Positions 1 to 5,938 of a stretch of DNA of 15,149 bases are shown one piece after another. The DNA lies in contig JAFUJE010000043.1 of NCBI GenBank assembly GCA_017473795.1, positions 1 through 15,149 on the forward strand. Reading direction: 5' to 3'. The DNA is from Clostridia bacterium. Lineage in GTDB: Bacteria > Bacillota > Clostridia > Christensenellales > UBA1242. Both the position numbers and the translations under genes were made by a program. Each line of letters begins with the position of its first letter. Position 1 is the first letter of the stretch. The notes below the pieces were generated by a model. The model was not told the origin of the DNA and searched no databases. It was given only the letters and a program-made list of their open reading frames with translations.

Positions 1-357
1 ATTGAAAAGAAATTTGCCAAAGGCATGGCTAACATTTTTCAAAACGGCACCCGGCGCACGCATGAAGCCTTTGTTGAAATGTTCACTTTTATTCAAAATC
101 ACCAGCCTTTTTACCGTGCCTTTTTAAATATTCCTTACGCCACCATGGCAGAAACCGACACCCACGACGCAATCTTAAAAAACGTCGACTCCACCACTGT
201 TGACCACACGCAAGACATCGACATTTTCTACCGTGCCAGTTTCTTCGGTGCCGGCATTAAAGAAATGTGCCGCCTATGGCTCGCCAGAAATTGCCAAGAA
301 ACCCCCGAACAAATGGCCAAAATGCTTTTGGACGAATACAAAAACCGTGACCATTAA
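1..357 (+). CDS. TetR/AcrR-family transcriptional regulator, C-terminal part (5' end outside window)
   Basis: The frame is open from base 1, so the first ATG at 25 is internal and the gene is cut by the window edge. The 118 visible residues form the helical ligand-binding and dimerisation half of a TetR-type repressor; the DNA-binding helix-turn-helix lies upstream and is not seen. The diagnostic stretch is near the C-terminus: YRASFFGAGIKEMCRLWLAR followed by NCQETPEQMAKMLLDEY, matching the aromatic-x-A-G, then basic-L-W-L, then C-x-E-x-P pattern of the TetR C-terminal domain found in many Bacillota regulators of the DhaS type. The ligand and target genes cannot be told. It converges on rplL, which is unrelated in function, with a shared terminator between them. 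The family call is fairly sure; the specific function is unknown. Confidence 0.75.
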   Translation: MEKKFAKGMANIFQNGTRRTHEAFVEMFTFIQNHQPFYRAFLNIPYATMAETDTHDAILKNVDSTTVDHTQDIDIFYRASFFGAGIKEMCRLWLARNCQETPEQMAKMLLDEYKNRDH

Positions 358-388
358 AAAAAAGCAACCCACATGGAGTTGCCTTTTT
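356..388. terminator. Bidirectional intrinsic terminator between the tetR-like gene and rplL
   Basis: GCAAC (364-368) pairs with GTTGC (378-382), extended by CC/GG with one bulged A and an ACAT loop. On the plus strand a run of five T follows (384-388). On the minus strand eight T follow (complement of 363-356). It can therefore stop both converging transcripts; the longer U-tract serves the rplJ-rplL operon. Confidence 0.8.
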
Positions 389-412
389 ATGATTTGAACC
401 GTAGTTACAAAA

Positions 413-790
413 TTATTTTAATTCAACGGTTGCGCCAGCTTCTTTCAATTGAGCTTCGATTTTCTTAGCTTCTTCTGCTGGAACTTTTTCTTTAATAACT
501 TTTGGTGCGCTTTCAACTAAAGCTTTAGCATCGCCCAAACCTAAACCGGTGATGTCTTTAACAACTTTAATTACGTTGATTTTGTTTGCGCCGATGTCTT
601 TCAACATAATGTCGAAATCAGCTTTTGCTGCAGGAGCGTCTGCTGCTGCGGCTGCACCTGCTGCAGGAGCGGCTGCAACTGCCATAGCAGCTGCGCTAAC
701 ACCAAATTTTTCTTCCAAAGCTTTAACTAAGTCAGCTGCTTCTGTTAAAGTTAATTTTGCAATTTCTTCTACTAATTCTTGAGTATTCAT
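413..790 (-). CDS. rplL: 50S ribosomal protein L7/L12
   Basis: This 125-residue protein is the multi-copy stalk component of the large ribosomal subunit that recruits and stimulates the translational GTPases. The N-terminal dimerisation helices (about residues 1-33, ending EKFGVSAA) lead into an alanine-rich flexible hinge (about 35-55). The globular C-terminal domain begins near [20 protein letters not shown] and contains the conserved [19 protein letters not shown] segment that contacts elongation factors; the protein ends TVELK. Length and domain order are typical. It is the second gene of rplJ-rplL, 75 bases after rplJ. Its ribosome binding site is weak and distant (AAGGA about 13 bases before the ATG) in an AT-rich spacer, surprising for a protein needed at several copies per ribosome. 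Unlike the common arrangement, no rpoB follows. Identification is secure. Confidence 0.97.
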   Translation of the reverse strand: MNTQELVEEIAKLTLTEAADLVKALEEKFGVSAAAMAVAAAPAAGAAAAADAPAAKADFDIMLKDIGANKINVIKVVKDITGLGLGDAKALVESAPKVIKEKVPAEEAKKIEAQLKEAGATVELK

Positions 791-865
791 AATTTTTTAA
801 TTTTCCTTTTAATTTTTAATTTAGATTTTTTTTGATTTGTTTATTGCTCAATTGGCAGGCACTGC

Positions 866-1396
866 TTATTTCTTAGCAGCATTGATAACCATAGCCAAAT
901 TGCGTGGAACCGCATTGATAACGGTAGCAATACCACGTGCACCACTGTTGATCAAGCCCATCAATTGAGCGATCAAAGTTTCCTTGTTCGGCATTGATGC
1001 TAAACGAACAACTTCTTCTTGCGACAAAACTTGATTGCCGATCAAACCAAATTGGAATTGCATCTTATCTTTGAACTTTGCGTCCTTGATAATTTTTGCC
1101 GCACTAACTTCATCACCATTTGAGAAAGCAACGGAAAGTGTGCCATTCAATTTGTCGTCAAGTTCGGTAATGCCTAAATTGTTCAAAGCGATACGCACCA
1201 AGTTATTTTTGTAAACATTATAAACAACGTCAGCTTCACGGAATTTACGACGTAAGTCAGCATCTTCCTGCGTATTCAAACCTTGGTAGTTTACGAATAC
1301 GACACTCTTCGCATTTTTCAGTTTACCTTCAATTTCCTGGACAGTCGCAATTTTGCTTTGGAAATTAGCATTACTTTGTTTTGCTTTAACGGCCAT
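866..1396 (-). CDS. rplJ: 50S ribosomal protein L10
   Basis: This protein anchors L7/L12 dimers to the ribosome and, in the L10(L12)n complex, represses its own operon by binding the mRNA leader. The start chosen is the ATG at 1396 (MAVKAKQSN), because a near-perfect AGGAGG lies at the right distance (complement of 1401-1405). The longer frame from 1426 would place that site inside the coding sequence and disrupt the leader. The product has 176 residues, a normal length. The N-terminal domain carries the family-typical VVFVNYQGLN, LRRKFREADVVYNVYKNNL and RIALNNLG segments. The C-terminal helices (about 135-176) that bind L12 include SMPNKETLIAQLMGLINSGA. The usual upstream partners rplK and rplA are absent here; pth lies divergently upstream instead. 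Confidence 0.97.
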   Translation of the reverse strand: MAVKAKQSNANFQSKIATVQEIEGKLKNAKSVVFVNYQGLNTQEDADLRRKFREADVVYNVYKNNLVRIALNNLGITELDDKLNGTLSVAFSNGDEVSAAKIIKDAKFKDKMQFQFGLIGNQVLSQEEVVRLASMPNKETLIAQLMGLINSGARGIATVINAVPRNLAMVINAAKK

Positions 1397-1429
1397 TAAA
1401 CCTCCTTTTAAGGAACATAATAGCACAGG

Positions 1430-1490
1430 CGGTGATTATCAATTACCTCGGCAAGATTTCCGCATTAAAGCCACTTGCTTTCTTCGGCTA
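1430..1490 (-). ncRNA. Ribosomal protein L10 leader (autoregulatory mRNA element)
   Basis: The roughly 100-base 5' leader of rplJ contains the hallmarks of the bacterial L10 leader. Reading the minus strand from about 1485, a GAAGA-AGCAAG segment is followed after a short internal hairpin by CTTGCCGAGGT. GCAAG (1478-1474) pairs with CTTGC (1455-1451), and the purine-rich GAAGA and GAGG flanks are what forms the L10-binding kink region in known examples. GGT (1447-1445) then pairs with ACC (1433-1431) to close a second hairpin with a GAT loop. Further down, TCCT (1412-1409) can pair with AGGA of the rplJ Shine-Dalgarno, giving a plausible way to block translation. Element identity comes from recalled family features; the control mechanism here is inferred. 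Confidence 0.8.
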
Positions 1491-1506
1491 TTAAATTCTT
1501 ATGCCT

Positions 1507-1535
1507 AAAATAACACACACACGGCACTTTGTCAA
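1507..1535 (-). promoter_or_regulatory. rplJ-rplL promoter (extended -10)
   Basis: On the minus strand a consensus TTGACA (1535-1530) is followed by a 17-base spacer and TATTTT (1512-1507), with a TG one base before the -10 (1515-1514). The transcription start is expected near 1500, giving a leader of about 100 bases that carries the L10 element. A CA/TG dinucleotide run occupies part of the spacer. Confidence 0.75.
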
Positions 1536-1565
1536 CCACTGGCAAGCGGGAAAATTGCAAAACAG

Positions 1566-1594
1566 TTGAAAAAAATCCCCTGCCGTGCTAACTT
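1566..1594 (+). promoter_or_regulatory. pth-mfd promoter, placed for a near-leaderless mRNA
   Basis: TTGAAA (1566-1571) is separated by 17 bases from TAACTT (1589-1594). The -10 has a TG one base upstream (1586-1587), which compensates for its weak match. The predicted start, 6-8 bases downstream of the -10, falls at about 1600-1602, only 4-6 bases before the pth ATG. The -35 and spacing are good; the -10 hexamer alone matches at three positions. Confidence 0.5.
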
Positions 1595-1605
1595 ATTGCA
1601 TCACT

Positions 1606-2139
1606 ATGAAAACATATTTAGTTGTTGGTTTAGGTAATCCCGAAGGTAAATACTTTGAAACTTGGCACAATCTTGGTTTCAAAGCTGCCGAACGTTTTGC
1701 CGGCAATTTAACTTTTACCAAAAAAGGCAACCAACTGCTTACCAGCACTCACGAAAACGGCAACAAAGTGATAATCTTAAAACCACTAACCTATATGAAC
1801 TTATCCGGTCAAGCCGTCGTCGCCGTTTGTCGTAAATTCAAAATTCCCACAACCCAAGTAATTGTTTTCGTCGACGATATTTATTTAGATATTGGTACTG
1901 TCCGTTTAAAAAAAAGCGGAGGCGCCGGCGGACACAACGGGCTGAAATCCATTAATGAATTACTGCAAGCCACGGACTACACCAAAATTAAAATTGGTGC
2001 TAAACCCGCCACCGATATTAAAGGCAATACCGCCAACTACGTTTTATCCAAAATTCCCGACGCCGACCGAGCCACAATTGACACGGCGCTTGATACCGCA
2101 GTGCAAATTGCTCATGACGTCATTGCAGGTGTGAAATGA
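1606..2139 (+). CDS. pth: Peptidyl-tRNA hydrolase
   Basis: The enzyme cleaves the ester bond of peptidyl-tRNAs that drop off the ribosome, recycling tRNA in the cytoplasm. The ATG at 1606 gives MKTYLVVGLGNP, the normal N-terminus of the family (177 residues); the GTG at 1585 would add seven atypical residues inside the probable promoter. Catalytic His21 sits in TWHNLGF, and the family blocks LKPLTYMNLSG, FVDDIYLDIGTVRLKKSGG and AGGHNGLKSI are all present, supplying the substrate-binding Asn and Asp positions. Two normally strict residues differ: the usual NPG is NPE, and the Arg before the catalytic His (T-R-H-N in most members) is Trp20. No Shine-Dalgarno precedes the ATG. The gene overlaps mfd by four bases (ATGA), as in the pth-mfd pairing known from Bacillota. 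Confidence 0.95.
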   Translation: MKTYLVVGLGNPEGKYFETWHNLGFKAAERFAGNLTFTKKGNQLLTSTHENGNKVIILKPLTYMNLSGQAVVAVCRKFKIPTTQVIVFVDDIYLDIGTVRLKKSGGAGGHNGLKSINELLQATDYTKIKIGAKPATDIKGNTANYVLSKIPDADRATIDTALDTAVQIAHDVIAGVK

Positions 2140-4328
2140 CACTTACCGTTGGTCAAACCATCTCCATGGCGACAGTAAAACAAGCCCTGCAAGAACATGA
2201 ATTTTCGGTACACGGCGACATTATTGACGTACACTTACCCAATAACACGGAAATAGTCCGGATTATGTTTTTTGATGACACCATCGAAGATTTACGCTTA
2301 ATTGACGCCAACACCCGAGCGTTTATTAAAAAACTTCCCATGGTTAATCTCGGCACCGATTTAAGTTTTTCATTAGCCTTGGATATTTTAAAACAAGTCT
2401 GCCCTGACCGGGATTGGTCTCGGGTCTCCGCCCCCACCGCAATTCTTCCCAGTTATAATAGTGCGGTATCTTTACTAGCGGACGAACTAGCCACAGTCAA
2501 AAATCAAACGGTCTTGCTTTTTGTCGGGAACACCAAAACCGCTGAAAATTATTTACGCAACAAAAAAATTGATTTCATCATTACCAAAAGCACTGCCATT
2601 CCCAATTGTATTAACATTATCCCCAGCACATTTCCTCTTTCCTGCCAAATTGACGACTTGTTAATTTACAGTCTGACGGATACCAATCCCGGCAAAACTT
2701 TGGACGCCGGAACCGGAGCCTTACTCACCAAAACCAAGAAAGAATTTATCATGCCATTGGTTGGTGAATGCGTAGTACACTCCTTACACGGGATTGGCCG
2801 TTTTATGGGCATCAAAAAACTTGACTTACTAGGCGACGGCAATTTCGCCGACTACTTAACTTTGCAATACGACGGTGGCACCATGGTTTACTTAGCCACG
2901 GACAAAACCGACGTCTTATCCAATTACGTGGGTGAACCCACCCGTCTACACAAAATAGGGGGGCAAGACTTCGCCAATGCGAAGCAACGGGTTCGGCGAC
3001 GCCTGCAAGAACTCTCCTTCAAACTAAGCGACTTGTACCGCCAACGTGCTGGCATCAAACGACCGCCGTACGAAATTTTAGCCGATAATAACGCCGCTTT
3101 TGCTGCCAGTTTCCCTTATAACTTAACCAAAGACCAAGATAAAGTAATGCAAGACATCTACGCCGACTTAAGCAGTCCCCGCTTGATGGACCGCTTAGTC
3201 TGTGGTGACGTCGGTTACGGTAAAACCGAGATTGCTTTTCGTACGGCTTTCAATGCCGTTATGAACGGACACCAAGTCGTCTTGCTTTGCCCCACCACTA
3301 TCTTATCAATGCAACACTACCAAAACGCCGTAGCACGTTTCCAACCGTTTGGCATCAAAGTGGCTGTCTATAACCGTTTCATCACTGCCAAACAACAAGC
3401 CCAAACCTTAGCCGATTTGCAAGACGGTAAAATCGACATTATTATCGGTACCCATAAATTACTATCTTTAACCAACACTAATTTTCATCATTTGGGTTTG
3501 CTTATCTTAGACGAAGAACAACGCTTCGGTGTGGAAGCCAAAGAAAAAATTAAAAAACTAACTCCGAACGTAGATGTGCTCACCCTATCTGCCACCCCCA
3601 TTCCCCGTACCTTAAATATGTCACTCATGGGTCTGCGTGATATTTCGGTAATTACCACCCCGCCTAAAGACCGTTTACCCGTGATTACCCGTGTTGCCGA
3701 ATTCAGTTGGGAATTACTATGGGACGCTATCGACCAAGAACTAAACCGCAACGGACAAGTGATAGTACTCTATAACACCGTACGTGATATGGAAAAATTT
3801 GCGTCCAAAATTGCCGCCCGCTACCCTAACAAAGTCGGCTACGTCCACGGTCAAATGGCTACCAGTCAAATTGAACGCACCATTACTGCGGTTTACGAAC
3901 ACGAAATTGATATCATCGTAGCTTCCACAATCTTAGAAAACGGTATCGACTTAACCACCGCCAATACTTTGTTTGTTGTGGGTGCGGATAAGTTAGGTCT
4001 GGCACAAATGCACCAATTACGGGGACGTGTCGGACGCAGTACCACCCAAGCCTACGCCTACTTAACCTACGCCCGAGCCGAATACACCACCGACAAAGCG
4101 CTGGAACGTATCAATGCTATTAAAAACTTTTATTCCACAGGTGCCGGCTTTAATATTGCCATGCGTGATTTAGAAATCCGTGGCTCCGGTGAAGTTTTAG
4201 GCGCCAACCAAAGTGGCCACATCGAAGAAATCGGCATTGAAGCCTTTGCTCAAATTCTGAATGAAATTGCGGCTGAAAATCGTCACCGCCAGCAAACCAT
4301 GTTACAACCAGATATTATTGACGAATAA
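2136..4328 (+). CDS. mfd: Short Mfd-type transcription-repair coupling factor (RNA polymerase-binding translocase)
   Basis: Mfd is a DNA translocase that removes stalled RNA polymerase and, in full-length form, recruits UvrA. This protein has 730 residues against roughly 1150 in typical members. Residues about 18-65 retain only the end of the UvrB-like module (HGDIIDVHLP, then IMFFDDTIEDLRLID). The RNA polymerase-interaction domain starts near 206 (VGECVVHSLHGIGRFMG). The motor is complete: Walker A GDVGYGKT (357-364), DEEQ (459-462), SATPIPRT (from 485), QLRGRVGRS (627-635) and the translocation motif MRDLEIRGSGEVLG (from 676). It then stops 41 residues after that motif, without the C-terminal D7 domain. 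The UvrA-binding D1a-D2 part is also missing. The start overlaps the pth stop (ATGA), so no upstream remnant exists, and the frame is intact. The motor and pairing with pth argue for Mfd rather than RecG. The 3' end overlaps tilS by 14 bases. Confidence 0.9.
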   Translation: MTLTVGQTISMATVKQALQEHEFSVHGDIIDVHLPNNTEIVRIMFFDDTIEDLRLIDANTRAFIKKLPMVNLGTDLSFSLALDILKQVCPDRDWSRVSAPTAILPSYNSAVSLLADELATVKNQTVLLFVGNTKTAENYLRNKKIDFIITKSTAIPNCINIIPSTFPLSCQIDDLLIYSLTDTNPGKTLDAGTGALLTKTKKEFIMPLVGECVVHSLHGIGRFMGIKKLDLLGDGNFADYLTLQYDGGTMVYLATDKTDVLSNYVGEPTRLHKIGGQDFANAKQRVRRRLQELSFKLSDLYRQRAGIKRPPYEILADNNAAFAASFPYNLTKDQDKVMQDIYADLSSPRLMDRLVCGDVGYGKTEIAFRTAFNAVMNGHQVVLLCPTTILSMQHYQNAVARFQPFGIKVAVYNRFITAKQQAQTLADLQDGKIDIIIGTHKLLSLTNTNFHHLGLLILDEEQRFGVEAKEKIKKLTPNVDVLTLSATPIPRTLNMSLMGLRDISVITTPPKDRLPVITRVAEFSWELLWDAIDQELNRNGQVIVLYNTVRDMEKFASKIAARYPNKVGYVHGQMATSQIERTITAVYEHEIDIIVASTILENGIDLTTANTLFVVGADKLGLAQMHQLRGRVGRSTTQAYAYLTYARAEYTTDKALERINAIKNFYSTGAGFNIAMRDLEIRGSGEVLGANQSGHIEEIGIEAFAQILNEIAAENRHRQQTMLQPDIIDE

Positions 4329-5655
4329 ATTCCAAAACATAAGCATCAATCGTGTCACGGTCGGTTTTGACTTTTTCACTAATCGCAACACCACCAACCA
4401 CAAATACTTCGTGGTCCAAAGCCAACACTGGTGTCGTCGGACGCAAACGAGCCGGAATTTTTTTATCCGTCATGTAAGCATTTAATTTCTTAGTGCCACC
4501 GCCAATTTTTTCAAACATATCACCGTCTAAACGGAAACGCCATTTCGCTTTACGTGGCAACTTATCGGCATCAATAACACACAAACCACGTTGAATTGCC
4601 AGTTTGTAACTAATGGTCTTGGTAATTGAAATCGTTCCGAATCCTTCCACCAAAGTCTTACCAACACGGAAACTGTATTCCTTAAACTGTGGTCGGTTTT
4701 CGTTACGCACTAAACTGATGTATTCATATTCTTTGATAGCGTAGCCGTTGTGCGGTAAGGAAATTTTTTCCCCGTTCAAGCCGTCCACACTTAAAGCAAT
4801 AATTGCATTAATATGTTTAATCTCAATATCAATGCGCATATCCAACAAACCTAAAGCATGATAAATCACCCGTGTCACAATGGAAGACGGCAAAAAGAAA
4901 CGACTCAAGGGAATGCGTACCACATTGCCTTCACGGACAATACCATTCATATCACATTGGTCTAAAATAAATTTATTATCCCGTGCCGCAATCCGACTAA
5001 ATGCAGCCAAATTTTCAGCAGCCCCACGCCACTCACGTGTAATCTCTGGTAATAAAACATTACGAATATAGTTACGACGGTACACATTATCGTCGTTAGT
5101 TTCGTCTTCAACGTGCGGAATACTGTTACGATAGTTGTACGCAATAATGTCGCTTTTTTTGGTTTCCAAGAACGGACGAATGTAAACACCACGCACCGGA
5201 GCCATACCCGATGCCCCTTCCAAACTACAGCCACGGAACAAATGCATTAACACGGTTTCCGCTTGGTCGTGTAAATGATGCGCTAACGCCACTTTGTTTA
5301 ATTTGTGTTTCTTGACTGCCGCTTCAAAGCATTGATAACGCAATTCACGTGCTGCCACTTCTAAACCCACTTTGTTAGCGGTTGAATATTCTGGTGCGTT
5401 TACCGTATATTTAACAAAAGCAATTTGGTTTTCGTCGCAGTACTTTTTTACAAAGCGCACATCACGATTGGCGGACTTACGAATATTGTGATTAACATGA
5501 ATCGCCAAAACTTCAAAGTCTAATTCCTGTGACAAATTATTTAACAGCGTTAATAACGCCATACTGTCTTCCCCGCCAGACACAGCGACGCCAATGCGGT
5601 CCCCAGCATTAATCATCTTATGATCCGTAATATATTGAATAACTGCAGCTTCCAT
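4315..5655 (-). CDS. tilS: tRNA(Ile)-lysidine synthase
   Basis: TilS uses ATP and lysine to convert C34 of the CAU-anticodon isoleucine tRNA to lysidine, switching its decoding to AUA. The PP-loop SGGEDS lies at residues 26-31, and the catalytic-domain blocks LEVAARELRYQCFEAA, LAHHLHDQAETVLMHLFRG and GASGMAPVRGVYIRPFL follow; PHVEDETNDDNVYRRNYIRNVLLP is the usual substrate-binding stretch. The C-terminal TilS domain ends near the stop (KLNAYMTDKKIPARLRPTTPVL, then VFVVGGVAISEKVK). The length of 446 residues is normal. One oddity is that the family motif HHxDDQAET reads HHLHDQAET, with His129 where Asp is expected. No clear Shine-Dalgarno is present; AAGATGG is at best a weak one. The gene is divergent from rpmG and convergent with mfd. 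Confidence 0.94.
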   Translation of the reverse strand: MEAAVIQYITDHKMINAGDRIGVAVSGGEDSMALLTLLNNLSQELDFEVLAIHVNHNIRKSANRDVRFVKKYCDENQIAFVKYTVNAPEYSTANKVGLEVAARELRYQCFEAAVKKHKLNKVALAHHLHDQAETVLMHLFRGCSLEGASGMAPVRGVYIRPFLETKKSDIIAYNYRNSIPHVEDETNDDNVYRRNYIRNVLLPEITREWRGAAENLAAFSRIAARDNKFILDQCDMNGIVREGNVVRIPLSRFFLPSSIVTRVIYHALGLLDMRIDIEIKHINAIIALSVDGLNGEKISLPHNGYAIKEYEYISLVRNENRPQFKEYSFRVGKTLVEGFGTISITKTISYKLAIQRGLCVIDADKLPRKAKWRFRLDGDMFEKIGGGTKKLNAYMTDKKIPARLRPTTPVLALDHEVFVVGGVAISEKVKTDRDTIDAYVLEFIRQ

Positions 5656-5661
5656 TATGCC

Positions 5662-5690
5662 ATCTTAACATATATTTGCTTGACAATCAA
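5662..5690 (-). promoter_or_regulatory. tilS promoter, placed for a leaderless mRNA
   Basis: On the minus strand TTGATT (5690-5685), a 17-base spacer and TAAGAT (5667-5662) with an upstream TG (5670-5669) form an extended -10 promoter. Only six bases (GGCATA) separate the -10 from the tilS ATG at 5655, so the expected transcription start is at or within a base or two of the start codon. Confidence 0.5.
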
Positions 5691-5706
5691 GAGTCTAGGA
5701 TATAAT
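5680..5706 (+). promoter_or_regulatory. rpmG-secE-nusG promoter
   Basis: A consensus TTGACA (5680-5685) and a consensus TATAAT (5701-5706) are separated by 15 bases, shorter than the ideal 17. A register using TAATAT (5703-5708) would restore 17 bases. The start is expected at about 5713. The -35 shares base 5685 with the -35 of the oppositely oriented tilS promoter. Confidence 0.7.
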
Positions 5707-5719
5707 ATATAAGATAAAT

Positions 5720-5748
5720 AAAGACGTCCACCAAGGGGTCTTTTTTTT
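5720..5748 (+). terminator. Terminator-like hairpin in the rpmG-secE-nusG leader (possible attenuator)
   Basis: AAAGAC (5720-5725) pairs with GTCTTT (5738-5743). After one bulged G, TCC (5727-5729) pairs with GGG (5735-5737) around an ACCAA loop, and the T-tract runs to 5748. The structure begins only about seven bases after the predicted transcription start, and its T-tract abuts the AAGGAG ribosome binding site of rpmG (5749-5754). No upstream plus-strand gene could own it as an ordinary terminator, since mfd ends 1.4 kb away. Attenuation is an inference. Confidence 0.6.
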
Positions 5749-5762
5749 AAGGAGAAAAAATT

Positions 5763-5930
5763 ATGGCAAACAAAAAAGGTAACCGAGTTCCAATGGTATT
5801 GGTTTGCACCGAATGCAACCAACGTAACTACGACACGGAAAAAAACAAAAAGAATGATCCGGAACGTAAAACGTTAACCAAATACTGCCGCTTCTGTCGT
5901 AAGCATACGGAACACAAAGAAAGCAAATAA
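5763..5930 (+). CDS. rpmG: 50S ribosomal protein L33 (zinc-ribbon form)
   Basis: This 55-residue protein begins [20 protein letters not shown]. Two CxxC pairs (Cys15/Cys18 and Cys42/Cys45) form the zinc ribbon of the cysteine-containing L33 variant. The segments [10 protein letters not shown] and [14 protein letters not shown] are typical of L33, a small basic component of the large subunit near the E site. The ATG follows AAGGAG by eight bases. It heads the rpmG-secE-nusG operon, the usual position for this gene. Its TAA stop is the start of the next Shine-Dalgarno (TAAGGAG), linking it tightly to secE. Confidence 0.95.
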   Translation: MANKKGNRVPMVLVCTECNQRNYDTEKNKKNDPERKTLTKYCRFCRKHTEHKESK

Positions 5931-5938
5931 GGAGAGTC

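Noticed and set aside
549..782. Alanine-rich plus-strand frame that looks like a membrane or signal-peptide protein
   Set aside because: It is the antisense of the L7/L12 alanine hinge; the repetitive GCN codons create it.
1397..1426. Longer rplJ start adding ten residues
   Set aside because: The extension would absorb the Shine-Dalgarno and part of the leader; MAVKAKQ is a normal L10 start.
1513..1522. CA dinucleotide repeat in the rplJ promoter spacer
   Set aside because: Five units only; may affect spacer length by slippage, but there is no evidence of variation.
1585..1605. GTG start for pth seven codons upstream of the ATG
   Set aside because: The added residues do not resemble the family N-terminus, no Shine-Dalgarno precedes it, and it lies inside the probable promoter.
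2136..4328. RecG or another superfamily 2 helicase instead of Mfd
   Set aside because: The RNA polymerase-interaction domain block (VVHSLHGIGRFMG) and the pth pairing fit Mfd, and the RecG wedge domain is absent.
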